A stretch of 64,000 bases of DNA from Jacaranda mimosifolia (lineage: Eukaryota; Streptophyta; Magnoliopsida; Lamiales; Bignoniaceae): NCBI GenBank assembly GCA_018894105.1, contig CM032117.1, forward strand, positions 45,494,501-45,558,500, written 5' to 3'. Positions within the stretch are counted from its first letter, which is position 1, and each line of letters starts with the position of its first letter. Below, piece by piece: positions 45,581-56,507 of the stretch. Position numbers and translations under genes: made by a program. The notes below the pieces were generated by a model that was given only the letters and a program-made list of their open reading frames with translations, did not search any database and had not been told where the DNA came from.

Positions 45581-47272
45581 ATTTTGTATAACAATCTAAT
45601 AAATAATCTAATATGTTAATTATTTTGAGAAAAATAGCATTATGTCAAACTAAAAACATAGTAAACCTTAACATGGAGAGTGAAATGAGCAAATGTTAAT
45701 AGTCGTTACATCACTATCTATTAAGAAACTTGAATCAATAAGCACAAATAGAAATTATATTATAATAATTATACCTATATCACTATTCCATATATATAAT
45801 AGTTTCAAGTTATAATGATAAATGTTACCTAATTTTCTTGGTATCTAACATTCAACATCGAAATGGTAAGTAATTTCCATGAATCTTAATTCAATGAATT
45901 CAAGCAACCCATCAAATTCATTACCTCCTTTAGTAAAGTAACTATTCTTGGAATCTTCTACAACTTAGGGAACATTTTGCCTAAATATCACCATTGAGAG
46001 CCTGTTGTCTTGATTCATAATTAGATGTGAGCCATCTATGTGGTTACCTTATGTATTTATACATAAATGATATTTAGTAATTAGAAATATCTTTTTCACT
46101 CTCTAAGTTTCCTCTAGACAACATCAATCTCCTATACCAAATCACTTCAATATAATAGAGAATTTCTAGAACATACACGAATAATTTTCTTTAGGTGCTG
46201 GCTTAGTATACATCTAAATCCATCTAATAAGATCATTTGGTCATAATTGTAAGTTAAAATATATCTCTACAATTCATATAATAGTCTAAGTAAACCTCTC
46301 AATATTACACCACAAACTTCGCCTTGAGTGTTTGAAATTCTAGAAACAAATTGAATTAGATCTGATCTAACTACATTTGGAATCCTTGTTTGGCTAACTT
46401 AAATAAGAAACAAGTTAGTTTTAAAATTAAGTTTTAAGATAGGCTAGACAACAACCATAAAAAAATGTATATGTAACTTCATGAAAGCATCTAACTACAG
46501 AACTTTTAGCAATTTACCTCCAGAATACCTTTACTTCTTGACTAGCTTGTATAATAAGTTGTAAACAGAAATTGGCTAGAGTTCATAATTTGTATCCGTA
46601 AGAAAATTCACTTTCAAAGGTCCAAGAAATGATGTTTAACTTTAGATGCAATAGCTATATATCTTCCCAAATCACAACATTACAGTTTCAAACAAATTTA
46701 GCTTCACCAATCCTAATACAAATTAATTAGCATGACAAAACTAAGTTATTCCTAGTCCTAGGGGTGACCAAAGCATGCTTAATGAAGCTAAGATCATTGG
46801 GTAAAATGTCTAAACTCCATATTTACATGCAGTAAATTTGATCATGGAAATTACTTACCATTTGATCATAACACACTCAGAAATACTATGTGAACATTCG
46901 ACTAGTAATTTCCCTAAAATCAACTACAACAAAATCAAGATATTCGTAAATCTAAATCATCACAAAAAATAGAAAACAAAACAAATAGAAGAAGAGACAA
47001 AATGACTAATCCCGCGATATGAATTAAGACCAACAATAAATTAATGAATGACCATATAACAGAACCTCAAAAACAGGAAAACACGCTTTTGAAATGATAA
47101 TGAAAGAGGCACAATAACTAAAGGTTAAGGTACAACACTAAGCAAAAGCAAACCTACAGCTCAAAGGAAAATAAAAAAGAAAAAAGAAAAGAAAATAAAA
47201 TTGAACTGAGAGGCAGAATGAGTTACGGGGAGGTGTCGAAGAAATTGATTACAAGGCTAAAAGCTTGGCGGA

Positions 47273-47382
47273 CTATGGTGATGGCGTTGGATTCAGAGAT
47301 GACTCATAAAACATTACTGAAGGGGAGACGCCAAAGCCGACACGGGCTAAGGACGGCAGCAACAGCAACAGTAGCAGCGGCA
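47273..47382 (-). other. Signal-peptide-like open frame inside the CACTA element
   Basis: A minus-strand ATG at 47382 opens MPLLLLLLLPSLARVGFG and continues for about 36 codons to a stop at 47273, in a locally GC-richer patch. It could be a first exon of the same unknown minus-strand gene that ends near 45500. The leucine run alone is weak evidence. Confidence 0.25.
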
Positions 47383-48861
47383 TGTTAGATGAGAGAATTA
47401 GGGCGGGGGAGTAGGGCATTTTTAGGGAGAAATTCTTTTTGTTAAGCTGATTTATATATAATTTAAAAAAAAGGGAGAGAACAAAATAAATCAAATAATT
47501 TTTTTATTTCTTGTTAAACAAAGGAAAAGAGAGGACTTTAAAAGTATTGGTGAACAAGAAAAAAATTATGAGGAAAAAAAAATTAAAAGAAAATAATTTT
47601 ATTACTTACTATTATAAAAGCGTAGATAATAGTTAAGTATTGCCTACGATTTAATTCTTAAGCATAGGCAATTTAAAATTTTATTCTTTATGATTACAAA
47701 TGTGTAGGTAATAATTAAGCATTGCCTATGACTTAGCTCTAAAGCATAGGAAAATTGAAACTTTAATCTTTACGCTTGGAAAAGCATAAGTAATTAGCAC
47801 GTAATGCCTATGGTTTACTTTTAACCATAGGCTTTAATAAATTTTAATGCCCACATAGTTTAAAGCGTGGGTAAAAATTTATTCCCTATGGTTTAGCAAG
47901 AGTAAGCAAAAATGGGGTGGCAGATAACACATATTTTTGTAGTGGGGGTAGGTCCCAGAAACAATATTATCTTATGACCGCTTCATAAAAAAGTTCCTGT
48001 ATCAATTTGCTAGTAAGAGAAAGTCCAAGAGGTCTGCCACTTATCTGTTTACTATATGGCAGAGGGAAGATGAGACCTTGAGGGAATTCATGAATAGGTT
48101 TAATAATGAAATTGTGGAAGTGCAAGACTGGCGTATTGACGTGATCACAAGCATTCTTATTCATGGGCTCAAGAAAGGACCCTTAGCTTAGGCTTTTGCT
48201 AGGGAACCCCTTAAGGATATGAAACAATTGATGAAGGTAGCTCAGCGTTACATTCATGAGGAAGAGATCAATTCCATGAAAGACCATGCGTGGACCAAAA
48301 ATACTCCTCGAAGATATGAAAAAGATCAAGGACCTCATAAATCCCGATTTGGAAAAGATCACCACTATTCTCCGTCGCGAAAGTACAATCATTATGCCCC
48401 ACTCAACACCACAAGATCCCATGTACTTATGGCCATTGAGGGATTAAAGATATTGTAGTGGCCCTGGAAGATGCCAAATATGCCGGCAAGACGGAACTCG
48501 AATAAGTATTGCTGCTTCCACAAAGATTGGGTCATGATATTGAGGATTGGATTCAACTCAAAGATGAGGTGGAGAGGCTCATTAAACAGGGATATTTGAA
48601 GGAGTTTATTACTAAGGAGTTCAAGTCCAGAGGGCAAAAACCCGAGGGGAAGCATGTGAAGAAGAGGAACCGATCCCGGACCCAGAGTAGGCCTTGCAGT
48701 AGGGAAAAAAAAGACAAGGAGGTAGCAAATGACCTTGTGGGGGATAATTTACCAAGACGTGGGGTCATATATATAATTTTAGGAGGTCCCACATTGGGAG
48801 ATTCCCATAGTGCAAGAAAGAAACACATCAGTCCATTAAGAACTAGGTAAGTCAGAAAAAA

Positions 48862-51800
48862 ATGAACCCCGTGCTAAATATTACTGACCAGCCCATTATA
48901 ACTTTTGATGGAAAGGAATCCCAAGTGGTTTTCGAGCCCCAAAATGACCCCATGGTCATTACTATAGACATAGCTAATTTTTCTGTACACAAGGTCTTAG
49001 TGGACAATGGGAGTTCTATGGATATAATATTTTTGGATATCTTAAAAAAGATGGAGCTCACACTTACAAGGATTTCGCTAGTTTACAAACCCTTGATGGG
49101 ATTTGGAAGAGCCGAGGTTACGCTAGTTGGGACTATATACCTCTCGATCTCCTTGGGAACATAACACGCCAAAAGACCCTTATGCTTAAATTCCTGGTGG
49201 TTGATGCCCCATTTGCGTATAATGTGATCTTAGGAAGACCCGGCTTGAACTAGTTCCAAACAGTGGTCATGACTTTTCATCAAAAAATAAAGTTCCCAAC
49301 AAAAGAAGGAGTTGGAGAAGTGTGTTGTGACCAAAAAGAGGCAAGAAAATGCTACCACGTGTATCTGAAAAAGAGGCTCAAGGCTGAGGGTTTGGGGTCG
49401 AAAGGTAAGAAAGCTATTGTGACCTCTGTGGAAGATATTACAAACTTGAAACCCCAAGAAGAGAATAAGAAAAGGCGAGTGGAGGAATACAGAAATGAGC
49501 CAATAGGTGGGTTCAAGGAGATTGAGCTAGTGCTAGGGGACTCGAATAATATGATAAGGATTGGGACCTAAATGACCCCCAAACTGGAATTCTTAACCAT
49601 GGAATTTCTAAGAAAAAATGCTGACGTCTTTGCTTGGAAGCCCTCAGATTTCGAGGGGATAGACCCCAAGGTGATAGTGTGTAGGCTGAACATGGATCCT
49701 TAAGTTAGACCTGTCTAACAGAAGAAAAGAAACCATGGGGCAATGAAAAATTGGATCATAGAGGATGAAGTGAACAAACTTTTAGAGGCGGGATATGTCG
49801 TCGAGATCCAGTTCACAAAGTAGCTTTTGAATGTAGTGGCCGTGCCAAAGACGGAAGGAAAGTGGAGAATATACACAAACTACTCAGACCTGAACAAGGT
49901 CTGCCCGAAGGATTCCTACTCTTTGCCTCTGATTGACGTACTAGTGGACTCAATAGCTGGTTGTGCTTTCTTTAGCATGATGGATGCTTTCCAGGGATAC
50001 CATCAAATTTTCATGGTAGAAGAGGATAAAGATAAAACAACATTTGTTACTCAAAGAGGAATATTTTGTTATAACGTCATTCCATTTGGATTAAAGAACA
50101 CGTGATCCACTTATCAGAGGTTGGTGAACAAGATGTTTAGGGACTAGATTGCGGTCACTATAGAGGTATATGTGAACGATATGCTGGTCGAAAGCTTGAA
50201 TGAGTCTGATCACTTGATGCATTTAGAGAAAGCTTTCGCTATTATGAGAAAGTACAAGATGAAGCTTAGCCCAACTAAATACACCTTTGGAGTCAAAGGT
50301 GGAAAGTTCTTAGGGTATTTAGTCAGCAGGTACGGGATAGAGGCCAACCCGAAGAAGATCAAAGCTATAGCTAATATAAGCTCACCCAAATCAATGAAAG
50401 ATGTTCAGAAGTTGATTGGAATAATTGTATACTTAAATTGATTCATTTCGAGATCGGCTGATAAGAGTTTGCCATTCTTTAAGATTTTGAGGAACATGAA
50501 GAACTTTCAATGGGACCAAGAATGTGAGAAAGCATTTAAGCCTTGCCCCCTTTATTGGTCAAACTTGTGTGCGGGGAGCTCCTATACTTGTATTTGGAAA
50601 CATCGGAATATACGGTCAATTCAGTGTTGATCTGGGAAGAGAATTTGGTTCACAAACTTGTATACTATGCGAGCAAGGTGCTGCAAGGAGTGGACAGTAG
50701 ATACTTGGAGGTTGAAAAGTTGGCTTTAGCTCTTGTGATGACAGCGAGAAAAAAGAGAAATCCATGACAGAGTACCTGAGAAAGGTAAAGGAACTCATGG
50801 TGGGATTTGAATTGTGTCAAGTGTAGTTGATCCTAAGGGAGGAAAATGAAAAAGATTATGCCTTGGCTAAGTTTGGTAGCTTAACCATAGGAACCCGGAG
50901 CGTGGCCATAACTTTATTGATAGCTGAACATTTGGAATTGGAAGTGATGCTTCTGGGAAAGAAGCAATGATGCAGATAGAGGCAGGAACGACTTGGAAGG
51001 ATGACTTGATTCAGTACTTGGCAAATAGAACACCGTCTGGGGACCCGAGGGAAGCAAGAAAGTTGGCTTTCAGGGCAAACTGGTTCATTATGGTCAATGG
51101 GGAGCTATACAAGAGATCTATCGAATAGCCACTGCTAAAATGCCTAGGACCCGAAAAGAATCAATATGTGATGTGAGAGATCCATGAGGGTAGCTGTCAC
51201 TCAGGTGGGAGGTCTTTGGCACTAAAACCCTCAGGCAAGGCTATTTTTGGCCCACTATCAATCAAAACGCAGCAACCTTGGTAAAGAGATATGAGAAGTG
51301 CCAGTTCCATGCCAATCTCACCCATTGACCCACTGTCCCGATGAAGCTAGTTCTGATGTCATGCTCATTTAATCAATGAGGGATCAATATATTGGGCTCC
51401 GTCCCATCTGCCAGGGGTCAGAAAAGGTTCATGATAGTAGCAGTTGAATATTTTAGCAATTGGGTGGAGGCAGAGGCATCCTTGAAGGTTACTGAAAAGG
51501 AAGTCATGAATTTCCTTTGAAAAAATATTATATGCAGGTTCGGGATCCCCAAGGTCTTAATCTCAGACAATAGAACTCATTTTAATGAGAAAAAATAACA
51601 AGTTGGTGTGAAGAGCTCAAGATTAAATAGCGATTCATTTCTGTTGGGAACCCGAAAATGAATGGCCAAACAGAAGTGACTAACCGTAACCTCTTAAAAA
51701 TTCTCAAGCCTCGATTGGATGAGGTAAAAGGAGGTTGGGTTGATGAGCTCTGAGGCATTCTATGGGCACATTGCACTACTCCCAAAGCAGTGACGGGAGA

Positions 51801-52230
51801 GACCCCATGTTGTTTAGTATATGGAACGAAAGCTGTGATCCTAGCCGAAATTGGTGAACCTACTCGAAGGGCCTTAGAATATGAATAGAAGGGCAACAAT
51901 GAGGCCCGGGTGTTCGAGCTTGAGGTAATTGAAGAACAAAGAGATAAGGCCTCTTTAGAAATCTAAGAGTACAAAAATATCATAGCGAGGCCTTACAATA
52001 AGAGGATTTGACAGAGAAGCTTCCAAGTGGGAGACTAGGTCCTAAAAAAGGTTGAAGTCTCAAAGTATGTGGGAAAGTTAGACCCGAATTGGAAAGGACC
52101 ATACAAAGTGGTGAAGGTGACCAGACAAGGATCATACAGGCTAGAGGATGCTAAAGGAAAGAAGTTTTCGAGGCCGTGGAATGTGTAGAATTTCAAAAAA
52201 AAAATTACGTTTGAAAAAATTTTATGCTTA
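48862..52230 (+). pseudogene. Tat protease, RT, RNase H and integrase, broken
   Basis: The protease (48862-49255) has VLVDNGSSMDIIF and VILGRPGLN. The RT (about 49590-50450) has RIYTNYSDLNKVCPKDSY and FFSMMDAFQGYHQI, but its catalytic box is YVND where YVDD is required. RNase H starts at 50543, and a deletion joins it to a second RNase-H-like piece (50750-50960). In the integrase (about 50970-52200) the first catalytic aspartate is asparagine (GINILGS near 51380). ISDNRTHF and the NGQTEVTNR glutamate remain. Stops occur throughout. The end merges into the GPYKV-type C terminus near 52150. Confidence 0.88.
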
Positions 52231-52365
52231 AAGTTGGAATGGATCCTATAAAGCCAATACTTGGCTAACACTCGTTGTAATGCATTTCCAGTTCTATGAA
52301 TTACCTTTTGTTTAGTTTTGAGAATTGACCCTCTGCAAGGTCATGTGTTTCTTTTCAATATCTCC

Positions 52366-53016
52366 AGAAGATCCCAAGACAATGGAATCAACATCTTATA
52401 TAGGGTTTGTGCAAGATCCTAAGCGCCAAGAAGATCCCAAGACAATGGGATTGAGTTCTTGTATAGGATCTACGCAAGATCCTAAGTGCCAAGAAGATCC
52501 CAAGACAATGGGATCGAGTTTTTGTATAGGATCTGTGCAAGACCCTAAGCACTAAGAGGATCTCGCCATCGAGATCGACATCTTATATAGGATCTTCATA
52601 AGATCTTAAGCGCCAAGAAGATCTCAAGACAATGGGATCGAGTTCTTGTATAGGATTTGCATAAGACCCTAAATACCAAGAGGATCCCGCCATCGGGATC
52701 AATATCTTATATAGGATTTTCAAGATCCTAAGCACCAAGAAGATCCCAAGATAATGGGATCGAGTTCTTGTATAGGATCTACGCAAAACCCTAAAGGCCA
52801 AAAGGATCCCTCCATTAGGATTGACATCTTATATAGGATCTGCGCAAGATCCTAAGTGCCAAGAAGATCCCAAGACAATGGGATCGAGTTCTTGAATAAG
52901 ATCTGTGCAAGACCTTAAGTGCCAAGAGGATCTTGCCATTGAGATCGACATCTTATATAGAATCTGCCCAAGATCCTAAGCGCTAAGAAGATCCTAATTC
53001 AGTGGGATCAAGGTCC
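52366..53016 (+). repeat. Tandem array of alternating ~63- and ~61-bp units
   Basis: About eleven units start AGAAGATCCC or AGAGGATCYC. From the third unit on, two types mostly alternate: A units carry CAAGACAATGGGATCGAG and B units carry GCCATCGRGATCGACATC, giving a dimer of about 123 bp. GATC occurs several times per unit. The three leading A-type units leave one frame open with a 21-residue period (DPKTMG...CIGS.QDPK). The array lies just after pol, where other Tat-lineage elements also carry tandem repeats. Confidence 0.93.
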
Positions 53017-53263
53017 TATGCCAAATTCTAACTCAAGTACAAATGACATGATATTATAAAATGACACGAATATTTTTCGAATATTAGAGATTAAGTTAGT
53101 AGTTAAAGAAAGAACTCATACACTCCATTTATTTAAGAGAAAGGATTACATAGATAAGCAGTTCGAGATCGTTGTACATGAGATAATTGTTAAAGGACCT
53201 CAAACCAAAGTAGCAATGCAAAAAATACAAGTAAGGGGGTTCTAAGTTATCACTAGCCCTAGT

Positions 53264-55746
53264 CTAAGAGGCCCCCTGAGGGTCCTTCGCTGTTCCAGTG
53301 GTAGTTCCTGAAGGGATCTCGCCTTCTTCAGTCACCAGGAGAGGGGCTTCAGCTTTCTCCTCCAAGGCAAGTGTAGCCAATTGGTCTTGAGGTTCTTCAC
53401 CCTCAGTGAGGTCCCCAACTGGATAATCTTTCAGGTTGGCATCTTTGGTGGGATCCAGCTGTTTCAGATTGAACCCTTCGATGATCTTGTTGAAGGTCTT
53501 CAATTGGGCTTGGCACTTCATGAGGCCCATGAAGGTATACTCAACAGCTTTCTCTCGACCAAGGATTCAAAGGTGCTGGAGTTCTTGAAGGCCGAAGCCC
53601 CATTTATTCGGGTCTTCTGGATTAGTTCTTTGTATTCATCGGAATTCTCAAACTCATAATGACCTTCAGAATAACCTTGCTTATATGACTTCTTACTCTC
53701 AAAAGCCAAGGACTTCAGCGCGCTGGCCAGTTCTGGTCTAGAACTTTTATCTTTTGATCTCGATCTAATAATTCCTCTTTATGGGAAGCGAGCTCGATGT
53801 CGATAGATTCCTGAGTCAATTTTAGATTAGCCTCAAGCTCCTCCTTAGCCAATTTGAGCTCCATGGCCTCATTATCCTGGGTCATGAAATAGTTTTGCCA
53901 ATAAGCGCATTGGAGGGCAAGTTTGTGCATGTACGCGATCCTTTGCAAAATAAGCAAAATGCATTAGAAAAAGAAAAAAGTAGAAATTCACCTGCATTAT
54001 GGCGTGAGCTCCATTTTCCTCTAGATTAGCATAGTTCACTGGAGCCAACAGAGCCTGATCTTGGGCCATTAGGCAACTCTTGTAGAGCTCAAATGTAGTT
54101 TCTACAGATCGAGATCAAAGTATGTTGCTATGATCTGTAATTTTCTAGTTTGGTATCAGAGCCAGATGTGAAGATTCACCAAAAAATTAGGAATTAACAG
54201 TCATGTAACCCTTATATGTGTCATTTAGGAGCGATTCGTGGTGAGCGTGGACGTCGAGGTCCAGGGGGGAGACGAGTGCAAGACTGGAATCAAGTCGGGG
54301 TCTTTTCTCTGAATGACTCCTACTCAAGCCTTTGCCCTTGGGTGATTTCTTTTTCTCCAAGGGACTTTTGCTAGAATGACTAGAGGAAGTAAGCTTCGGG
54401 CTTTTGCTTTTAGAACCGTGCTTGCGCTTCTTTCCCTTGGCCTTAGAAATCTATCCAACTGCGAGAATGACCTCGGGGTCCAACGATATAATCCCGGCCC
54501 CAAAAATCTATGATGGCTGTGTCGGTTGCTTAGCTTCAGCTGGCTGAACCAGCATGTTTGAGGGATGAATCAGGGTCGAGGCGTAACTGGGGGATGAAGG
54601 AGCTGAAGCGAGTCCAGAGGATTGGGCCTTCGCCATCAAAGCCTCATTTTGGGCCTTCATTTTATTGATGATCCTCAAGTTTTTGCTTAACTGCAACAAA
54701 ACAAAATAGAGGTTAAATCTTGATCTAAAATAGGTGAATATAAAATAAAAAGGAAATGCGCGAATGGCGGAAGGAACCATCATCGAGGGTTCTTTAAACT
54801 CAGATGTTAGCTGGCGTAAGGCCAATGATCTTGAGGACGTCATTCTTTAAAAGCTCACCAGCCTTGTACAAATGGTTAGTTAGGGTGTCTATGAAGTCCT
54901 CTCCCAAAGTGACCTCTTCTGACACGGAGGGCTTAGGTTTACTATGCTTCGAGTTAGACCAGAGTTGACAAGGATAATTGGTAGGGGCTCGAATGAAGAT
55001 GAACTTTTCTTTCCATAGACCTAAGGATGTGGGAACCTTATCTAAGGATTTACACATAGACCTCGCGGTGAGATAATGGAATCTGCGTTCCCTGATTTGG
55101 GTCAAGTTTGTTATTGAATAGAGCAATCAAAAATGGTCGAAAGAAGGTTCGACCCCAAAATGAGTCATTATAATAAGGAAGCAGAGGATATGTCTTATTA
55201 TGTTAGGAATAAGTTGGGCAGGATAGACATCTAGCCCTAATAGGATACTCTCTACAGGATCAGGAATAGGGAATCTCAGACCCCCTTTTAGAATGCTAAT
55301 TGAAAAGATGGCGTAGCCCTCGGGAGGGATATGCATCTCATTCGAATTATTGGGGAAGATTATTTTGTATTCTGAAGGGATGAAGAATCTCAACCTGATC
55401 TCAGTAACCACTAGAGACCCTAATTTGGGAACTATTATTAACCAAGGGGACATGGAAAGAATATATTCCTCGATCTCGCAATCGTGGACCAGTGTATCTA
55501 TTGGATAGATAAAGGTCCAATCGGGGGTGAGCCTAATAGGTGATCGGGATCCCGAGAAGCGATGGGGATTGGGGTCGAATCCTCCGAGTGTGAAGAAGTA
55601 GAGACACTTACACTCGACCCCAATTGACTGAGGTCGTGAGTCCTTTTGGAGAAGAAACCCAAACTCAAACTCGAGCTCATATAGTCGAGAAGAAATGGAC
55701 CTAAAAGATTAGGGTCGGGCAAGTAGTCTGAGAGATTGGGGAACAA
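53264..55746 (-). pseudogene. Antisense gene of the Tat element, 'gypsy-type transposon' domain (PF04195-like)
   Basis: A chain of minus-strand frames runs from 55746 to 53264. The block 55453-55127 has IPPEGYAIFSISILKGGLRF, then FPIPDPVESILLGLDVYPAQ and LIPNIIRHILCFLI. This matches the pattern of the plant 'putative gypsy type transposon' domain: a GLRFPL block, then LAPAQLAPN, then a hydrophobic helix. Downstream come a basic stretch (55126-54800), an alanine/proline-rich linker (54843-54508), a coiled coil (about 53957-53715) and an acidic tail to 53264. Antisense frames here are known from Grande-like elements. Their function is unknown. Stops and an interruption near 54100-54300 break this copy. 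Confidence 0.75.
54150..54166 (+). other. Primer-binding-site-like motif inside the antisense gene
   Basis: TTTGGTATCAGAGCCAG is the initiator-tRNA-Met primer site used by many plant LTR elements, yet it lies in the interior of the Tat element. The surrounding stretch (about 54090-54300) interrupts the antisense gene and is followed by an arginine/glycine-rich frame. It may be the remnant of another retroelement. No LTR pair is visible. Confidence 0.35.
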
Positions 55747-55989
55747 AACCTATTAGAGCGGGTTGGATCAGAAAAAAGAGCTGGAAAGCAAAATGAAGTT
55801 GTAGGGCAATCCTGGAGTATTTATAGATGACCACGGGTGATGGTTCACCTCCTGAGGCAGTACCAACGACCAGATTGATTACAGATGATCGAACGGCTGT
55901 TGGGACATGATGCCTACTTTGCATAATGTATAAGTGCATTACCCCAAGTAGGTGAAAGAACAAATACACTTGGAAAGCAGAGGAGTTAA

Positions 55990-56502
55990 TGATGGTAATA
56001 ATTAATGAGGACAGATGAAAGACCTTTATGCCCCAAACTTTAATCAAATTACCCAAAATAGGACAAACTTTACATCTTTTTATCTAGGTCGGTCACGATT
56101 CGGATGAACCCGACCCGACACGGGTTATGATTTGGAATCCAAGCCATTCATCAATCAAGGATCCAACACACAGTAATACACCATCTCGATTCGTACAAAT
56201 AAGGACAATTCATCACCAATAAAAGGAGGAATTGCATAGTGTCAGGTCAAGCCATGTTTATTTGCTTTCATTTTAAGTTGTTCCCGTCACCTTGAGCTCA
56301 TTAGATCACTTCTGCAACTCACTAACTTAGGCATCAGAGGGCCTTAGCTGAGGGCGATCTCAGCTGGCCTAACATGTGCTCTTGTGGTTAGGTCGGAGAT
56401 CTAAATACACTTGTGCGGAACTGGATCGAGGTTGAGGTCCAAGGTAGGGTTAATTTTGGTAAGTCAAGTCGAGGTTGAGACCTTGGGACTCAAGCCACAT
56501 TA
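55990..56502 (+). repeat. 3' LTR of the Tat element
   Basis: 513 bp, ending AGCCACATTA before the duplicated GTTTG. Between about 56424 and 56470 it has extra sequence that partly repeats a TCGAGGTTGAG word. That word could have caused a deletion in the 5' copy or a duplication here. Purine-rich AAAGCAGAGGAG just upstream is the polypurine tract. Confidence 0.92.
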
Positions 56503-56507
56503 GTTTG

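Larger units (their letters stand above)
44824..47944. mobile_element. CACTA (En/Spm-like) transposon inside the Tat gag
   Basis: 3121 bp beginning CACTACAAAAAATAG and ending ATATTTTTGTAGTG, so 11 terminal bases pair perfectly. The flanks are GGA and GGG, a near match for the 3-bp duplication of this superfamily, and the gag protein reads continuously across the excised site. Subterminal repeats are obvious at the right end: several copies of AAGCATAGGCAAT-like and CCTATGGTTTA-like words at about 47620-47900 in both orientations. No Transposase_21/24-type protein is recognisable, so it is probably a non-autonomous derivative. Confidence 0.88.
44336..48850 (+). pseudogene. Tat gag, split by the CACTA element
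   Basis: The left part (44336-44823) runs through an EEVNEISDQVEQLSKMIDEL coiled coil, a stop at 44606, then FKLPDLPKYDGSKDPQEHV and MTLSGKA-stop-KWFMD, the conserved start of the Ty3/gypsy gag core. The CACTA element interrupts it at KWFMD. The right part resumes at about 47948 with YDRFIKKFLYQFASKRKS and WQREDETLREFMNRF. It continues through the basic, Arg/Lys-rich C terminus (NRSRTQSRPCSREKKDKE) to 48850. Conserved tryptophan codons have become TAG. There is no clear zinc knuckle. Confidence 0.88.
43472..56502 (+). mobile_element. Tat-type Ty3/gypsy retrotransposon containing a CACTA element
   Basis: 13,031 bp with a perfect 5-bp duplication GTTTG (43467-43471 and 56503-56507). LTRs at 43472-43950 and 55990-56502 both start TGATGGTAATAATTAA. 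The primer site TTGGCCCCATCTGTGGGAA follows the 5' LTR, the type seen in Tat-lineage elements. Order: gag, protease, RT, RNase H, integrase, then a non-pol region of about 3.7 kb with a tandem array and a minus-strand coding region, typical of Tat/Grande/Ogre-like elements. Without the 3.1-kb CACTA insert it is about 9.9 kb. Many stops and catalytic changes show it is dead. Confidence 0.94.
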
